Origin: JALOOB01 sp040766655
GTDB lineage: Bacteria > Chloroflexota > Anaerolineae > CG2-30-64-16
Assembly (NCBI GenBank): GCA_040766655.1
Contig: JAXGQB010000014.1
Coordinates: forward strand, 62,001-126,000
Length of the DNA: 64,000 nucleotides
Direction: 5' to 3'
Part shown: positions 35,855 to 43,275 of the stretch, one piece after another
How positions within the stretch are numbered: the stretch's first letter is position 1
Layout of the letters: each line of letters begins with the position of its first letter
Position numbers and translations under genes: made by a program
Notes under the pieces: model-generated
Told to the model about the DNA's origin: nothing
The model's database searches: none
What the model saw: the letters and a program-made list of their open reading frames with translations, nothing else

Positions 35855-36640
35855 CTAGACGGCCGCAGACGACGCCACCGCCGCCTGGACCAACGCGGGT
35901 TGCTCGAGCTCCGCCGTGATCCGCTCGACCGCCACGTCGAAATAAGCCCGTTCCCGCTCGATCCCGATGAACCGCCGCCCCATCCGCACGCACGCCACGC
36001 CGGCCGTACCCGAACCCATGAAGGGGTCAAGGACCACGCCGCCAGGTTGCACACACTGGACCAGCGTTTGGAGAACCGCCGTCGGCTTGCCCGTCAAGTG
36101 ATGTTTGTCCGAGAGCCGCACGCCCTGGTGGATGTACCCCGGCCACGGCCCGCCCCAACTGGACGCAGACGACACGCCGCGGGTCCCCCAGACGACATAC
36201 TCGCATTGATGCCGGAAATAGCCCGTGTTCGGTGCCCGCGCCGATTCCCCCTTATCCCACGGCACGATCCCACGCCACACGAACCCGCCCGCCTGGAGCG
36301 CATCCGACGCCAACGCCAATTGCCGCCAATCGGAGAAGGTCAGCGCATACCCCGACGGCCGCACGATGCGGTGGCACTCAGACAGCCAGAGCGCCATCCA
36401 GTAACACCACGACCGCCCGTCGCGATTGTCGCCGCCGAACGAATCCCGAATGAGCTCGACCCCTGTCTTGACGTACTTCACCGCGGGGTCCTGCGCCCGA
36501 TCGCCACGCGTGAACCCGCCGCTCGAATATGGCGGGTCCGCGATGATCGCATCGACCGAGCCGTCAGCCATATCCGGGAGAATGTCCAAGCAATCCCCCA
36601 GGTACAGCACGCACGGCCCGAGCTCGACGCGCTCAGACAT
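35855..36640 (-). CDS. DNA N6-adenine/N4-cytosine methyltransferase, beta class
   Basis: 261 residues. The catalytic DPPYSSGG motif (about 35-42) precedes the SAM-binding LDPFMGSGTAGVA (about 206-218), the order of beta-class enzymes. It begins LGPCVLYLGDCLDILPDMADGSVDAIIADPPY, as in phage-encoded orphan methyltransferases. No restriction enzyme is adjacent, so it could protect or mark the element's own DNA. The start overlaps the preceding small gene (GGATGTCTGA). Recognition sequence unknown. Confidence 0.93.
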   Translation of the reverse strand: MSERVELGPCVLYLGDCLDILPDMADGSVDAIIADPPYSSGGFTRGDRAQDPAVKYVKTGVELIRDSFGGDNRDGRSWCYWMALWLSECHRIVRPSGYALTFSDWRQLALASDALQAGGFVWRGIVPWDKGESARAPNTGYFRHQCEYVVWGTRGVSSASSWGGPWPGYIHQGVRLSDKHHLTGKPTAVLQTLVQCVQPGGVVLDPFMGSGTAGVACVRMGRRFIGIERERAYFDVAVERITAELEQPALVQAAVASSAAV

Positions 36641-36875
36641 CCCGAGCCGCCAAACTCACATACCGGAGCCGCCCCCGCTCCGCAGCCGGCCGGCAGGACG
36701 CGCAGACACCGCAGCGCCACAGACCACGCACGACATAGCCCACGATCGGAGAGCCGGAGATGCAGAACCAACACCGATCCGGCACCGCCGGCGGCCGGCA
36801 CCAACGCCCCACCGCCGCGTCCCCGTCGTGTTGAATCACGACCCCGTCCGCCGTGCCCGTTATCACCGTTCGCAT
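36633..36875 (-). CDS. Small zinc-ribbon-like protein of segment A
   Basis: 80 residues. It has two cysteine pairs, CWFC and CGVCASC, suggesting a zinc-binding module. The start ATG at 36875 follows GGGGAGGGG and a leader motif copy. Its 3' end contains leader copy 4 and overlaps the methyltransferase start by eight bases, so the two are translationally coupled. No family recognised. Confidence 0.65.
   Translation of the reverse strand: MRTVITGTADGVVIQHDGDAAVGRWCRPPAVPDRCWFCISGSPIVGYVVRGLWRCGVCASCRPAAERGRLRYVSLAARDV
36649..36668 (-). promoter_or_regulatory. Leader motif copy 4
   Basis: Reverse strand CTCCGGTATGTGAGTTTGGC, ending about nine bases before the methyltransferase start. Confidence 0.65.
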
Positions 36876-36890
36876 GGACCCCTCCCCGCC

Positions 36891-36910
36891 GCAGAACTCA
36901 CATACCGGAC
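36891..36910 (-). promoter_or_regulatory. Leader motif copy 5
   Basis: Reverse strand GTCCGGTATGTGAGTTCTGC, about 16 bases before the start of the zinc-ribbon gene and directly upstream of its GGGGAGGGG site. Confidence 0.7.
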
Positions 36911-36929
36911 GGCCGGCGGCCGCCCGCCG

Positions 36930-37184
36930 TCACCACAGAAAAGCCGCGTCGATGTCCTGCATGGAGCGCAGCGCCTTGAGCGCCCCCTCCCGGACCTTCA
37001 GGTACGGGTTAGGGACCGCCTGCCCCGTGCGCGGGTTGCGGATGATCGCGCCGTACTCCGCGATATTCACGCTTGCCGCCTGGTATTGCGCGAACGAGTC
37101 CGCATACTGGACGGCCCGATCCCGCGGCACGCCCCGCTCGACCAGCGCGTCGACCACCTCGTCGCGCGACATCACGGTTGCCAT
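36930..37184 (-). CDS. Small P27-terminase-like protein of segment A
   Basis: 84 residues. An N-terminal UBA-like helix bundle (SRDEVVDALVERGVPRDRAVQYADSFAQYQAAS) is followed by IAEYGAIIRNPRTGQAVPNPYLKVREGALKALRSM, which parallels the 'gpv...npyl.v...a...' segment of P27-type small terminases. It may be a DNA-binding partner or a truncated duplicate of the terminase gene at 37796. It overlaps the PLD gene by 13 bases. Confidence 0.65.
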   Translation of the reverse strand: MATVMSRDEVVDALVERGVPRDRAVQYADSFAQYQAASVNIAEYGAIIRNPRTGQAVPNPYLKVREGALKALRSMQDIDAAFLW

Positions 37185-37795
37185 TGCTTACCCCCATCAA
37201 AGACGCCCATCACCGACGCGTCAAACGCCCGCCCGAGGCCGGAAGCCTTGAAGACCTGCTCGTGATCGTACTTGCGCGGCAACACCGGCACCTCCGCCTC
37301 GATGCGCGCGACCAGGTCGAAGTCCGGCCCGCCCTCCGTCACGTCGAATTGCTCGAAACGCGGGTTGTAGTTCAGGTTCATTGACCCGCGCAGCAGGACC
37401 CGGAACCGATCGTTCCAGACCCGCGCGATCTTGCTATGATTGCGAACAACCCGGACCGATGATTCCCCGAACCGATCGCGCCATTCGTCGACCATTGCCG
37501 GCTCCCGCCGGCCGGCCGAGTAGTCAAGCAACAGGGTTGCGCCCGTGATCGCCTGATCGCTGAGGAGCGCCAGGACCATGTCCCGCTCGTACTCCGCGAT
37601 CGCCCACGTCCACAGCGACACCTCCGCCGGGCCGACCTCCTGCAGGACGTGACGGATCATGTCGATCATGGCGAATTGCCCGCGCGACACGCCGAACAGC
37701 GCCATCCCCGGCTCGATCTTCCCGATCGCCTCAGACGCCGCCCCGAATGTTTCGACGGCCCGCGCCACGCGCCAACGATACGAGTAACCGCCCAT
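37172..37795 (-). CDS. Phospholipase-D-fold-like phage protein
   Basis: 207 residues. The fold cues are LYGVSRGQFAMIDM-like MALFGVSRGQFAMIDMIRHV, SLWTWAIAEYE, VVRNHSKIARVWNDRFRVLLRGSMNLNYNPRFE and EQFDVTEGGPDF. The NHSKI...RGSMNLNYN string resembles one HKD-type half-site (H-x-K...S/G-x-N) of the PLD superfamily. Only one half-site is visible, so it would act as a dimer or as a non-catalytic homologue. Such genes often neighbour small terminases in phages. It abuts the terminase stop. Confidence 0.75.
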   Translation of the reverse strand: MGGYSYRWRVARAVETFGAASEAIGKIEPGMALFGVSRGQFAMIDMIRHVLQEVGPAEVSLWTWAIAEYERDMVLALLSDQAITGATLLLDYSAGRREPAMVDEWRDRFGESSVRVVRNHSKIARVWNDRFRVLLRGSMNLNYNPRFEQFDVTEGGPDFDLVARIEAEVPVLPRKYDHEQVFKASGLGRAFDASVMGVFDGGKQWQP

Positions 37796-38410
37796 CTACC
37801 CCTCCACCCCGGCCGGCACCGCCTGGTCGTCACCATCCGCCGGCACCGCCTGGTCGTCATCATCCGACGGCACACCCAGCCACAGGTCGACATCATCCGA
37901 GGCCAGCCCCGCGAACGGGTCCTCCGTGCCCTGGATCTGATCCTCGATCGCCTGCATCAGGAACTCCCGCAGGTCGAAAGCGGCCGGATCCGCCTTGTCA
38001 AGCGACAGCTTTGTGCGCGAAACCGGGGTCCCGCCGAATTGCGAGAGGAGCGCCACGAAGCGGTCGAAAGCCCGATTGCAGACCGTCAGCCACGGGTTGA
38101 CGACCTGCGCGCCGTGCGCCGTGACAATGACCGGCCCGCGCGTCGTGAGCTCCCGCTCGGCCTGGACCCAACGCCCCCATTGAACCGCCATCGCGATGAG
38201 CGCCGGCACATCGACGCGGGCGAGGAGACCCAGGTCGACCAGGTCGCGCCCCGCCCGCCGATAGAACGCCTTTGTTTCCGCACCCATCCACGCCGGCGGA
38301 CTGGGGACCCGTTCGAGCTTGCCCGCGTCGAAATCCTCACGAATCGGACGCCGGCCCGGATTCCCAGCCAGCCGCTTAAGCGCCGCCGGCTTGCGCGGAG
38401 TCGCCATCAC
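37796..38410 (-). CDS. Phage terminase small subunit, P27 family
   Basis: 204 residues. The N-terminal KPAALKRLAGNPGRRPIREDF and PSPPAWMGAETKAFYRRAGRDLVDLGLLARVDVPALIAMA are hallmark P27 family strings, followed by GAQVVNPWLTVCNRAFDRFVALLSQFGGTPVSR. Small terminases recognise packaging sites and recruit the large subunit. With no large subunit in the segment, it would need one from a helper phage, as in satellite islands. The acidic C-terminus contains a duplicated DDDQAVPA. ATG at 38407 is also possible. Confidence 0.92.
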   Translation of the reverse strand: MMATPRKPAALKRLAGNPGRRPIREDFDAGKLERVPSPPAWMGAETKAFYRRAGRDLVDLGLLARVDVPALIAMAVQWGRWVQAERELTTRGPVIVTAHGAQVVNPWLTVCNRAFDRFVALLSQFGGTPVSRTKLSLDKADPAAFDLREFLMQAIEDQIQGTEDPFAGLASDDVDLWLGVPSDDDDQAVPADGDDQAVPAGVEG

Positions 38411-38450
38411 CTACCCCCCAACCACAGAACCGTCAACGGCCGGCATCCCG

Positions 38451-38470
38451 GCCGCAGAACTCACATACCC
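38451..38470 (-). promoter_or_regulatory. Leader motif copy 6
   Basis: Reverse strand GGGTATGTGAGTTCTGCGGC, about 40 bases before the small terminase start. Confidence 0.65.
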
Positions 38471-38496
38471 GACCCACGAACGCCGGCCGGATCCCC

Positions 38497-38515
38497 CTGG
38501 TCGACCTGGTCGACC
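38497..38515. repeat. CTGGTCGAC repeat site 3
   Basis: Two CTGGTCGAC units upstream of leader copy 6, before the small terminase gene. Confidence 0.65.
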
Positions 38516-38898
38516 GCTGGAGGCCTGCGCCGGCGGCCCGGTCATCCGCCCCGAGGAGCTCGTCGGCCGCCATCCCCGACGAACCCCCGCCGAACCGAAC
38601 GCACCCCCCGACCAACTCCCACCAACCCGTCGCAATCCGCCGAAACGCCGCGAAACCCCCGCAAAACCCCCGGCAGATCCGGCCGCCCGCCTCATGTCGC
38701 AAAGCCCCGTCGAAATCCCGGAATTGTCCGATGTGCGCCCGCTCGAAAACGACTGGATTGGCGGTACGCTGTCAAGAGCTTTCAAGATTTTATGCCCCCT
38801 TGGGGGGGGTGCCATGTTGTGTTGACACCGTCGCCATCACCACCCCCGCGAACATGGACCATGACCGCACAGCCCCCGGCGGTCATGGCCGCCGATCG

Positions 38899-39657
38899 CT
38901 ATCCTTCCCAGCTTGCGACCATGCTACCCGGCACCCGCGGCGCGGCCGTCGTTTCCTCCGCCGGCACCTTGCGCCCCTCGAGGATTGCGAGCCGTTCCTC
39001 CGCCGCGCGCAGACTTGCCGTGTACATTTCGACCAGCCGGCTATTGTCGCCGTCCATCTCCCCACGCGGACCCGGCGCGCGCCGGCGCGCATCATCCAGA
39101 AGCTGCTTAATCCGGGCGACCTGCCCGCGCGCGTCAGCCACCGCCCGCTCCGCTGGGGTGCTCCGCGGCGGTTCATTGACCAGCCCCGGCCAGGATTGCC
39201 GCCAACTCCCGCGCGTTTGTTGCAGCGCGTGACGCAGCGGTTCAACCCCCGTTGGCGGCACCCACCCGCCAAGCCCCTTGATCGCCGCCACTTGCGCCTC
39301 GACGTCGCGCAGCGCAGCGTCCAACGCGTCGCAGCGATCGGCTACGACGTTCAACAAAGGCTCCAAACCGGCCCGCAATGCCGCCGCAGCCGCCGCCGTT
39401 TCCTCCCGGCCCGCCTCTCGCAGTTGCGCCTCGGCCGCCGCCTCCTCCGCCCGCAGCGCCCCGAGCATTGCCTCGATCGCCGCCATCTCCCCCGAGGCCG
39501 CCGCCCGTCGCGCGACCCAGCCCACCGGATCCGCCAAGTCGGGTTGCTCCCCGTCCAACTCCCCGCGCCGCTTAAGCAGCGCACCGATTTGAGCCCGCAG
39601 CGTTTCGAGCCGCGAGCCCGCCGTCTCCCCGTTACCGTTCCGTTTCGCCATCTCCAA
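38899..39657 (-). CDS. Coiled-coil protein of segment A
   Basis: 252 residues, dominated by helical heptad-like stretches (LETLRAQIGALLKRRGELDGE, EAMLGALRAEEAAAEAQLREAG and AEERLAILEGRK). A central GLGGWVPPTGVEP loop breaks the helices. No enzymatic motif. It could be a scaffolding-like or DNA-bridging protein; the family is not recognised. It is 66 bases from the next gene upstream. Confidence 0.65.
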   Translation of the reverse strand: MEMAKRNGNGETAGSRLETLRAQIGALLKRRGELDGEQPDLADPVGWVARRAAASGEMAAIEAMLGALRAEEAAAEAQLREAGREETAAAAAALRAGLEPLLNVVADRCDALDAALRDVEAQVAAIKGLGGWVPPTGVEPLRHALQQTRGSWRQSWPGLVNEPPRSTPAERAVADARGQVARIKQLLDDARRRAPGPRGEMDGDNSRLVEMYTASLRAAEERLAILEGRKVPAEETTAAPRVPGSMVASWEG

Positions 39658-39723
39658 CCATCCTTGCGCCTATCGTTCGGAGGTATCGCCCGCGAGCTCC
39701 CCCCGTTCGCGCCGATCCAGTAA

Positions 39724-40176
39724 CTACCGCCGTTCGATGTGCTCGTGTCCGTCCGCCAGCGCCGTTTGATCGCGCCGGCATCGCCTCACATCCCGGCCGG
39801 CCGTCTGTACGCGCCACTCCGCAGCCCGCGCGTCAGCCTCCGCTTGAGTCCGGCCGACGAACTCGAGCCCGCCCGCGAAGGCGCGGAACCGCTGGTCCGC
39901 CGGCGGATTGATGCCACGCGTCGCCGGCCGAAGCGCGGCGGATTGTCGCACGCGCAGCCGCGGGTCCCCGTGTTTCGCCTCGTAAGCCGCGATGCGCTCA
40001 GTACGTGCGCGCGCCTCCCGCGTCAGGCGCGCCCGTTCCGCATCGCGCCGCTTGATCGCGTCCGCTTGCTTATACGCCTCGATCGCCTCCTCGTGCTCCC
40101 GCAGCCGGTACTCCCGGTTGCGCCGTTCCTGGTCCGCCATCATCCGAACCGCCAGACCTGCCCCTTTGTCGACCAT
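39724..40176 (-). CDS. Highly charged helical protein of segment A
   Basis: 150 residues. An Arg/Glu-rich helix (RRNREYRLREHEEAIEAYKQADAIKRRDAERARLTREARARTERIAAYEAKHG) makes up the first half, and the second half has no known motif (RAFAGGLEFVGRTQAEADARAAEW). Function unknown. It precedes the coiled-coil gene and probably belongs to the same transcript. Confidence 0.6.
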   Translation of the reverse strand: MVDKGAGLAVRMMADQERRNREYRLREHEEAIEAYKQADAIKRRDAERARLTREARARTERIAAYEAKHGDPRLRVRQSAALRPATRGINPPADQRFRAFAGGLEFVGRTQAEADARAAEWRVQTAGRDVRRCRRDQTALADGHEHIERR

Positions 40177-40235
40177 CTCCCTACCCCCTCAGAACCCGAA
40201 TCTATCAGCCGGCCGCCGCCGGCCCCCGAACGACG

Positions 40236-40562
40236 TCACCCGTCGCCCAAACCATCCGAACCGAACCACTCCCGGAACGCGCCCGCCCGGACGACGACCA
40301 GGTCATCCCCCCGCCGCCGGCCGAGCTCGTGCAAAATCACGACCGGCAACCGATCCCCGACATACCCCGCCGCCGCCGTTTCGGCCTGGACCATCGCACG
40401 CTCCAGCCACGCCGGCAGCGCCGCGCGCTGTTTGGCCTCAATGACCAGCCAGTCCGACACGACATCCCCGGCCGCCGTGCCACGATTGCCGGACCGCACC
40501 CCGCCGAAGGTCCGCGCCACCGCGCGCTCGTGCGCCTTCCATGCCGTCGATCGTCGCACCAT
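40236..40562 (-). CDS. Holliday-junction-resolvase-like PD-(D/E)xK nuclease
   Basis: 108 residues from the ATG at 40562. An early basic helix (KAHERAVARTFGGVRSGNRG) precedes D...VIEAK in DVVSDWLVIEAKQR, a minimal PD-(D/E)xK core, then PAWLERAMVQAE and PVVILHELGRR. Size and order fit phage Holliday-junction resolvases and related small nucleases. It could resolve replication or packaging intermediates. Leader copy 7 lies 18 bases upstream. Confidence 0.72.
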   Translation of the reverse strand: MVRRSTAWKAHERAVARTFGGVRSGNRGTAAGDVVSDWLVIEAKQRAALPAWLERAMVQAETAAAGYVGDRLPVVILHELGRRRGDDLVVVRAGAFREWFGSDGLGDG

Positions 40563-40579
40563 CACCGACCCCCGTTCCG

Positions 40580-40600
40580 CCAAAGCCACATAACCCACAT
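40580..40600 (-). promoter_or_regulatory. Leader motif copy 7
   Basis: Reverse strand GTGGGTTATGTGGCTTTGG. A TGCGC direct repeat with 12-base spacing lies at 40621-40637, 46 bases before TATGTG. Confidence 0.7.
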
Positions 40601-40646
40601 CCGCGCCGGCCGTTCGCCCATGCGCACCGATGCGCGCAGCCGCCCG

Positions 40647-40988
40647 TCAGTCATCGGACCCACGACCCGGTGCCCGGATCGCAATCGTCGGCCGGCCGTT
40701 CGGAGCCGTCGCCGGCTCCAGGACCACGTCATGACCGACCCAGTCCGAGAACCGCCCCGACCCGCACACGGACGCCAGCGCCGAACATTGCGTCTTGTTC
40801 GCAATCATCCGCCGCTTCGCGCCCTCGAAGGTGAGAACCGCCGCCGTCTTTTTCTCCCCGGAGGCCTGCCTGATGTCCTCCAGGTCGACGCGCGCGATCG
40901 TCACGACATGCGGCCGGCCGCCCAGGTCCTCCGCGCGCAGCCACACCCGCGGGAACAACTCATCAACACTCTGAGGCCGCCCAGCCAT
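40647..40988 (-). CDS. Phage single-strand-annealing-associated protein
   Basis: 113 residues: LFPRVWLRAEDLGGRPHVVTIARVDLEDI, AAVLTFEGAKRRMIANKTQCSALAS and WVGHDVVLEPATAPNGRPTIAIR. This pattern is familiar from small phage proteins located near replication and recombination genes (LFPS.YLKA.DL.G....TI..V..E, F.GK.K..VLNKTN). The exact biochemical role is not known to me. It follows the replication initiator by 18 bases. Confidence 0.75.
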   Translation of the reverse strand: MAGRPQSVDELFPRVWLRAEDLGGRPHVVTIARVDLEDIRQASGEKKTAAVLTFEGAKRRMIANKTQCSALASVCGSGRFSDWVGHDVVLEPATAPNGRPTIAIRAPGRGSDD

Positions 40989-41006
40989 CACGCACCCCTC
41001 CCCGCC

Positions 41007-42053
41007 CTAATGCTTGACGATGTGCTCGAACCCCGCCGGCACGTCATACGCCGCGAGGGGATCAGCCGCCCGCCCGTTGCCGGCCGGACCGACCTTCGAC
41101 CACCGACCCCACGTTTCCCGAATGTTCGCCGGCGAGGGGTGATCGCCCTTCGCGCCGCGCCAATCGCCGGACCACCACCAACCCCCGGTCCCGTAATGCT
41201 CCCGGACCAGGTCAGCCGAGGGGACCGGATCCGCGGCACCGGACAGCCGCTTTGCCTCCCGCCGCAGCCGCCCCACGTTCAACTCCCACGCCATCCCGCA
41301 GACATCGGACAGCGCGCGGGCCAGGTCATCGACCACGCCCGCCGAAGATGTTTCATCCCCGCCGCCATCGTCACCATACGCAGAATCTGCGCATGGATCA
41401 TCCGAGCCCGTCCGCAGGTCCTCGTGGGCAGCCGTCGCAGAATCAGCAGCAACCCCGCCGGCCGTCGAATTGCCAAAGGTGGCCGGCGCATCCTGCGCCG
41501 GATCCCCCTTAACTGGAGTACCTTCGACGGGAGTATCTTCTCCTGGAGTACCTTTGGGTGCTATTAGCATAAGGGTAGTGCTATTAGCATAAGGGGTAGT
41601 GCTATAGCATAAGGGTAGTGCTATAGCATAAGGGCTTATGCTATTAGCATAAGGGGGGGGTAGCCAGTCCGTTTGAGGAGTCAGAACGTAGTGGTTGCTC
41701 TGGTGGCTGGACTTCTCATCGCGGCGCGATTCCTTGCGAATCATGCCCCGCTCGAGGAGCTCGTTTATTGCCGCAACAGCCATACGTCGCAGCGTGCCCA
41801 GGTTCGGCTCCACCCCCCGCCGCCGGTAGATCTCAGAAAAACAGGTCTCCCCGATCGCCTTGTAACTGGGCCACGCCGCGGAGTTACGCCCCGCGCGCCG
41901 GACAAGATGCGCGTACACCCGGAACGCGTTCGGAGTCAGCCCGAAATCGTCAATGCTCGAGTGGATGAAGATCGGCAGATCGACGCGCCCGTCGGAGATC
42001 GTCCCGCCGTCATCATCATCCCGTCGTCGTGCTCGTTTCACGTTCGCCGCCAT
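41007..42053 (-). CDS. Replication initiator-like protein with internal iterons
   Basis: About 348 residues from the ATG at 42053. The N-terminal winged-helix domain, LPIFIHSSIDDFGLTPNAFRVYAHLVRRAG...AWPSYKAIGETCF, resembles phage replisome organisers and plasmid Rep proteins. A low-complexity linker (PYANS and TPVEGTP repeats, about 150-210) is encoded by iterons at 41558-41658. The C-terminal domain (WWWSGDWRGAKGDHPSPANIRETWGRW) is of unknown type. Origins inside an initiator gene are known from lambda O. It is preceded by the RHH gene. Confidence 0.8.
   Translation of the reverse strand: MAANVKRARRRDDDDGGTISDGRVDLPIFIHSSIDDFGLTPNAFRVYAHLVRRAGRNSAAWPSYKAIGETCFSEIYRRRGVEPNLGTLRRMAVAAINELLERGMIRKESRRDEKSSHQSNHYVLTPQTDWLPPPYANSISPYAIALPLCYSTTPYANSTTLMLIAPKGTPGEDTPVEGTPVKGDPAQDAPATFGNSTAGGVAADSATAAHEDLRTGSDDPCADSAYGDDGGGDETSSAGVVDDLARALSDVCGMAWELNVGRLRREAKRLSGAADPVPSADLVREHYGTGGWWWSGDWRGAKGDHPSPANIRETWGRWSKVGPAGNGRAADPLAAYDVPAGFEHIVKH
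41558..41658. repeat. Iterons: candidate replication origin
   Basis: Five copies of GTGCTAT(T)AGCATAAGGG at 41558, 41578, 41599, 41618 and 41636, with spacings of 19-21 bases, roughly two helical turns. Three contain GCTATTAGC and two the palindrome TGCTATAGCA. They are much richer in A/T than the surroundings and sit inside the initiator gene. Confidence 0.85.
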
Positions 42054-42061
42054 GATCCCGC

Positions 42062-42253
42062 CTATTCCCGCGCCGCGTTGACCCGCCTTGAGACCGCCGG
42101 CTCCGGCCACACCCCGCGCCGCCGTGCCTCCTCACGAATCAGCAGGCGAACAGTAGCGCCTTGACTGCGATCTGTCTCTGTTGACAGCAGCTTGAGCACG
42201 TTGCGCTCCTCGGGCCGCAGCAACAGCGAAAAGCGTTCTTTTTGAGCGTTCAA
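42062..42253 (-). CDS. Ribbon-helix-helix DNA-binding protein
   Basis: 63 residues. KERFSLLLRPEERNVLKLLSTETDRSQGATVRLLIREEARRRG has the beta-strand, helix, turn, helix spacing of CopG/Arc-type repressors. The start is a TTG with GGAGGTGA five bases upstream. It ends nine bases before the initiator start. It probably regulates its own operon through the direct repeats at 42312-42345 and may control copy number. Confidence 0.8.
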   Translation of the reverse strand: MNAQKERFSLLLRPEERNVLKLLSTETDRSQGATVRLLIREEARRRGVWPEPAVSRRVNAARE

Positions 42254-42311
42254 GCGTCACCTCCACGCAACTATTGAGCCAAGTTTACCCCGATATAGCC
42301 GCCAAAAGGTC

Positions 42312-42345
42312 GTGACAGTGTCTTTACAGTTGTCTTGACAGTCAC
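42312..42345. promoter_or_regulatory. Direct-repeat operator upstream of the RHH gene
   Basis: ACAGT occurs three times at 42315, 42326 and 42338, joined by TGTCTT, with 11- and 12-base spacing. The outer ends GTGAC and GTCAC are inverted. Spacing of about one turn fits a ribbon-helix-helix repressor. Confidence 0.65.
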
Positions 42346-42983
42346 CGAACACGAAAGCCCATTTTCTCAAGCGCCCGCCGGCGGACATTCACAGATTGAC
42401 GCGTCAGGAATAGCTGTGCCCCTATTTGACTGTCTGTCAGGTCAGGGTCAGCCGTCGCAAGTTTCAGAATCTGCCGGTCCGTATCATCCAGATCCGCGTG
42501 CAGGTCCCCGCCGGCCGCCGGCTCCCGGTCCGCGCCATCGTCGACCGGGTCATCCGCCAACATCCCCAGCCGGCCGAGCTCCGCGCGCGCCGTTTCGACC
42601 AGGTCGACCGCCTCAGGACCTGGTGGCCGGACCGATCGACGCAGCACCCCCGGCCGATCGCCCGCCGAAATCACATAGCTACCCACCGCCCGGACCAGCG
42701 CACCACCCGGCACAGCATCGAATGACAGGGTAGCCGACCAGTAACCCCGGCTCCCGTCGGTGAACACATGCAGCAGCAGCGAGCCAACATCGGCCGGCAG
42801 GTCGCACGCATACCCGCGCCATCGGTCCGGACGGTCGAAGATGTCCCTCCAGGGGACAGGATAGAGACCCCCGCCCGCCCGATCGAAGAACGCGTATAGC
42901 GCCGGATCCTCGAGTATCACCCGCCGGACCTGTTGCGCCGTCTCTCGCACCGACCCCAGCGATCGCAATTCAGCCGCGCCCAC
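42342..42983 (-). CDS. HTH-domain regulatory protein of segment A
   Basis: 213 residues. The C-terminal 45 residues, DDTDRQILKLATADPDLTDSQIGAQLFLTRQSVNVRRRALEKMGF, form a LuxR/AsnC-like helix-turn-helix. The N-terminal part (DPALYAFFDRAGGGLYPVPWRDIFDRPDRWRGYA) has no recognised sensor. It is a candidate activator for the repeated leader motif, which is inference. A stem-loop terminator on its own strand lies 24 bases upstream of the start (43007-43042), so its expression may be attenuated. Confidence 0.75.
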   Translation of the reverse strand: MGAAELRSLGSVRETAQQVRRVILEDPALYAFFDRAGGGLYPVPWRDIFDRPDRWRGYACDLPADVGSLLLHVFTDGSRGYWSATLSFDAVPGGALVRAVGSYVISAGDRPGVLRRSVRPPGPEAVDLVETARAELGRLGMLADDPVDDGADREPAAGGDLHADLDDTDRQILKLATADPDLTDSQIGAQLFLTRQSVNVRRRALEKMGFRVR

Positions 42984-43006
42984 GTCATCACCTCCCGCAG
43001 CCGACG

Positions 43007-43042
43007 AAAAAGGCCGACCGCGTATTGACTATGCGGCCGGCC
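43007..43042 (-). terminator. Intrinsic terminator or attenuator before the HTH gene
   Basis: On the reverse strand GGCCGGCCGC pairs with GCGGTCGGCC (one G-U) and is followed by TTTTT. It lies between leader copy 8 and the HTH start. Confidence 0.75.
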
Positions 43043-43053
43043 CCTGGTATGAT
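43025..43053 (+). promoter_or_regulatory. Forward-strand promoter inside segment A (1)
   Basis: TTGACT, 17-nt spacer, TATGAT, reading against the operon. No gene follows; a perfect ten-bp hairpin lies at 43091-43116. Confidence 0.65.
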
Positions 43054-43059
43054 CCATGC

Positions 43060-43116
43060 ATCGACCGGCCGCTATCCGGTTGACTTTGTGAGTCTCCCGG
43101 TCGCCGCCGGGAGACT
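43060..43116 (+). ncRNA. Candidate small antisense-strand RNA (1)
   Basis: Starts about seven bases after the TATGAT box and ends with the hairpin AGTCTCCCGG-TCGCCG-CCGGGAGACT (43091-43116). No clear U-run follows, so the 3' end is uncertain. Confidence 0.4.
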
Positions 43117-43208
43117 TGCGTTAACCAACCTGTAACACCGCGGAACCGATCGCGCAACACATGCCGCCGGACGCCGTTAAGGTTGCCCCGCGGGCGGCCG
43201 GCCGCCGC

Positions 43209-43230
43209 CCGCAAAACTCACATAACCCAC
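43209..43230 (-). promoter_or_regulatory. Leader motif copy 8
   Basis: Reverse strand GTGGGTTATGTGAGTTTTGC with the TGCGC repeat block at 43255-43271, 47 bases upstream. The leader to the HTH gene is unusually long (about 230 bases). Confidence 0.7.
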
Positions 43231-43275
43231 ACGCCCGCCGGCACGATCGCCACCGCGCACCCCTGCGCGCACGCC

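Larger units (their letters stand above)
38411..38898. other. Intergenic region upstream of the terminase gene
   Basis: About 490 bp between the coiled-coil gene and terS. It holds leader motif copy 6, CTGGTCGAC repeat site 3 and a C8/G5 tract (38794-38811) next to CATAAAAT on the reverse strand. A reverse open frame across it looks like noise. A packaging or cos-like signal could lie here, next to terS, but none is recognisable by eye. Confidence 0.5.

Noticed and set aside
38411..38815. Reverse-strand ORF upstream of the small terminase
   Set aside because: Ser/Gly/Arg-rich composition without features, and it crosses the leader motif and CTGGTCGAC repeats.
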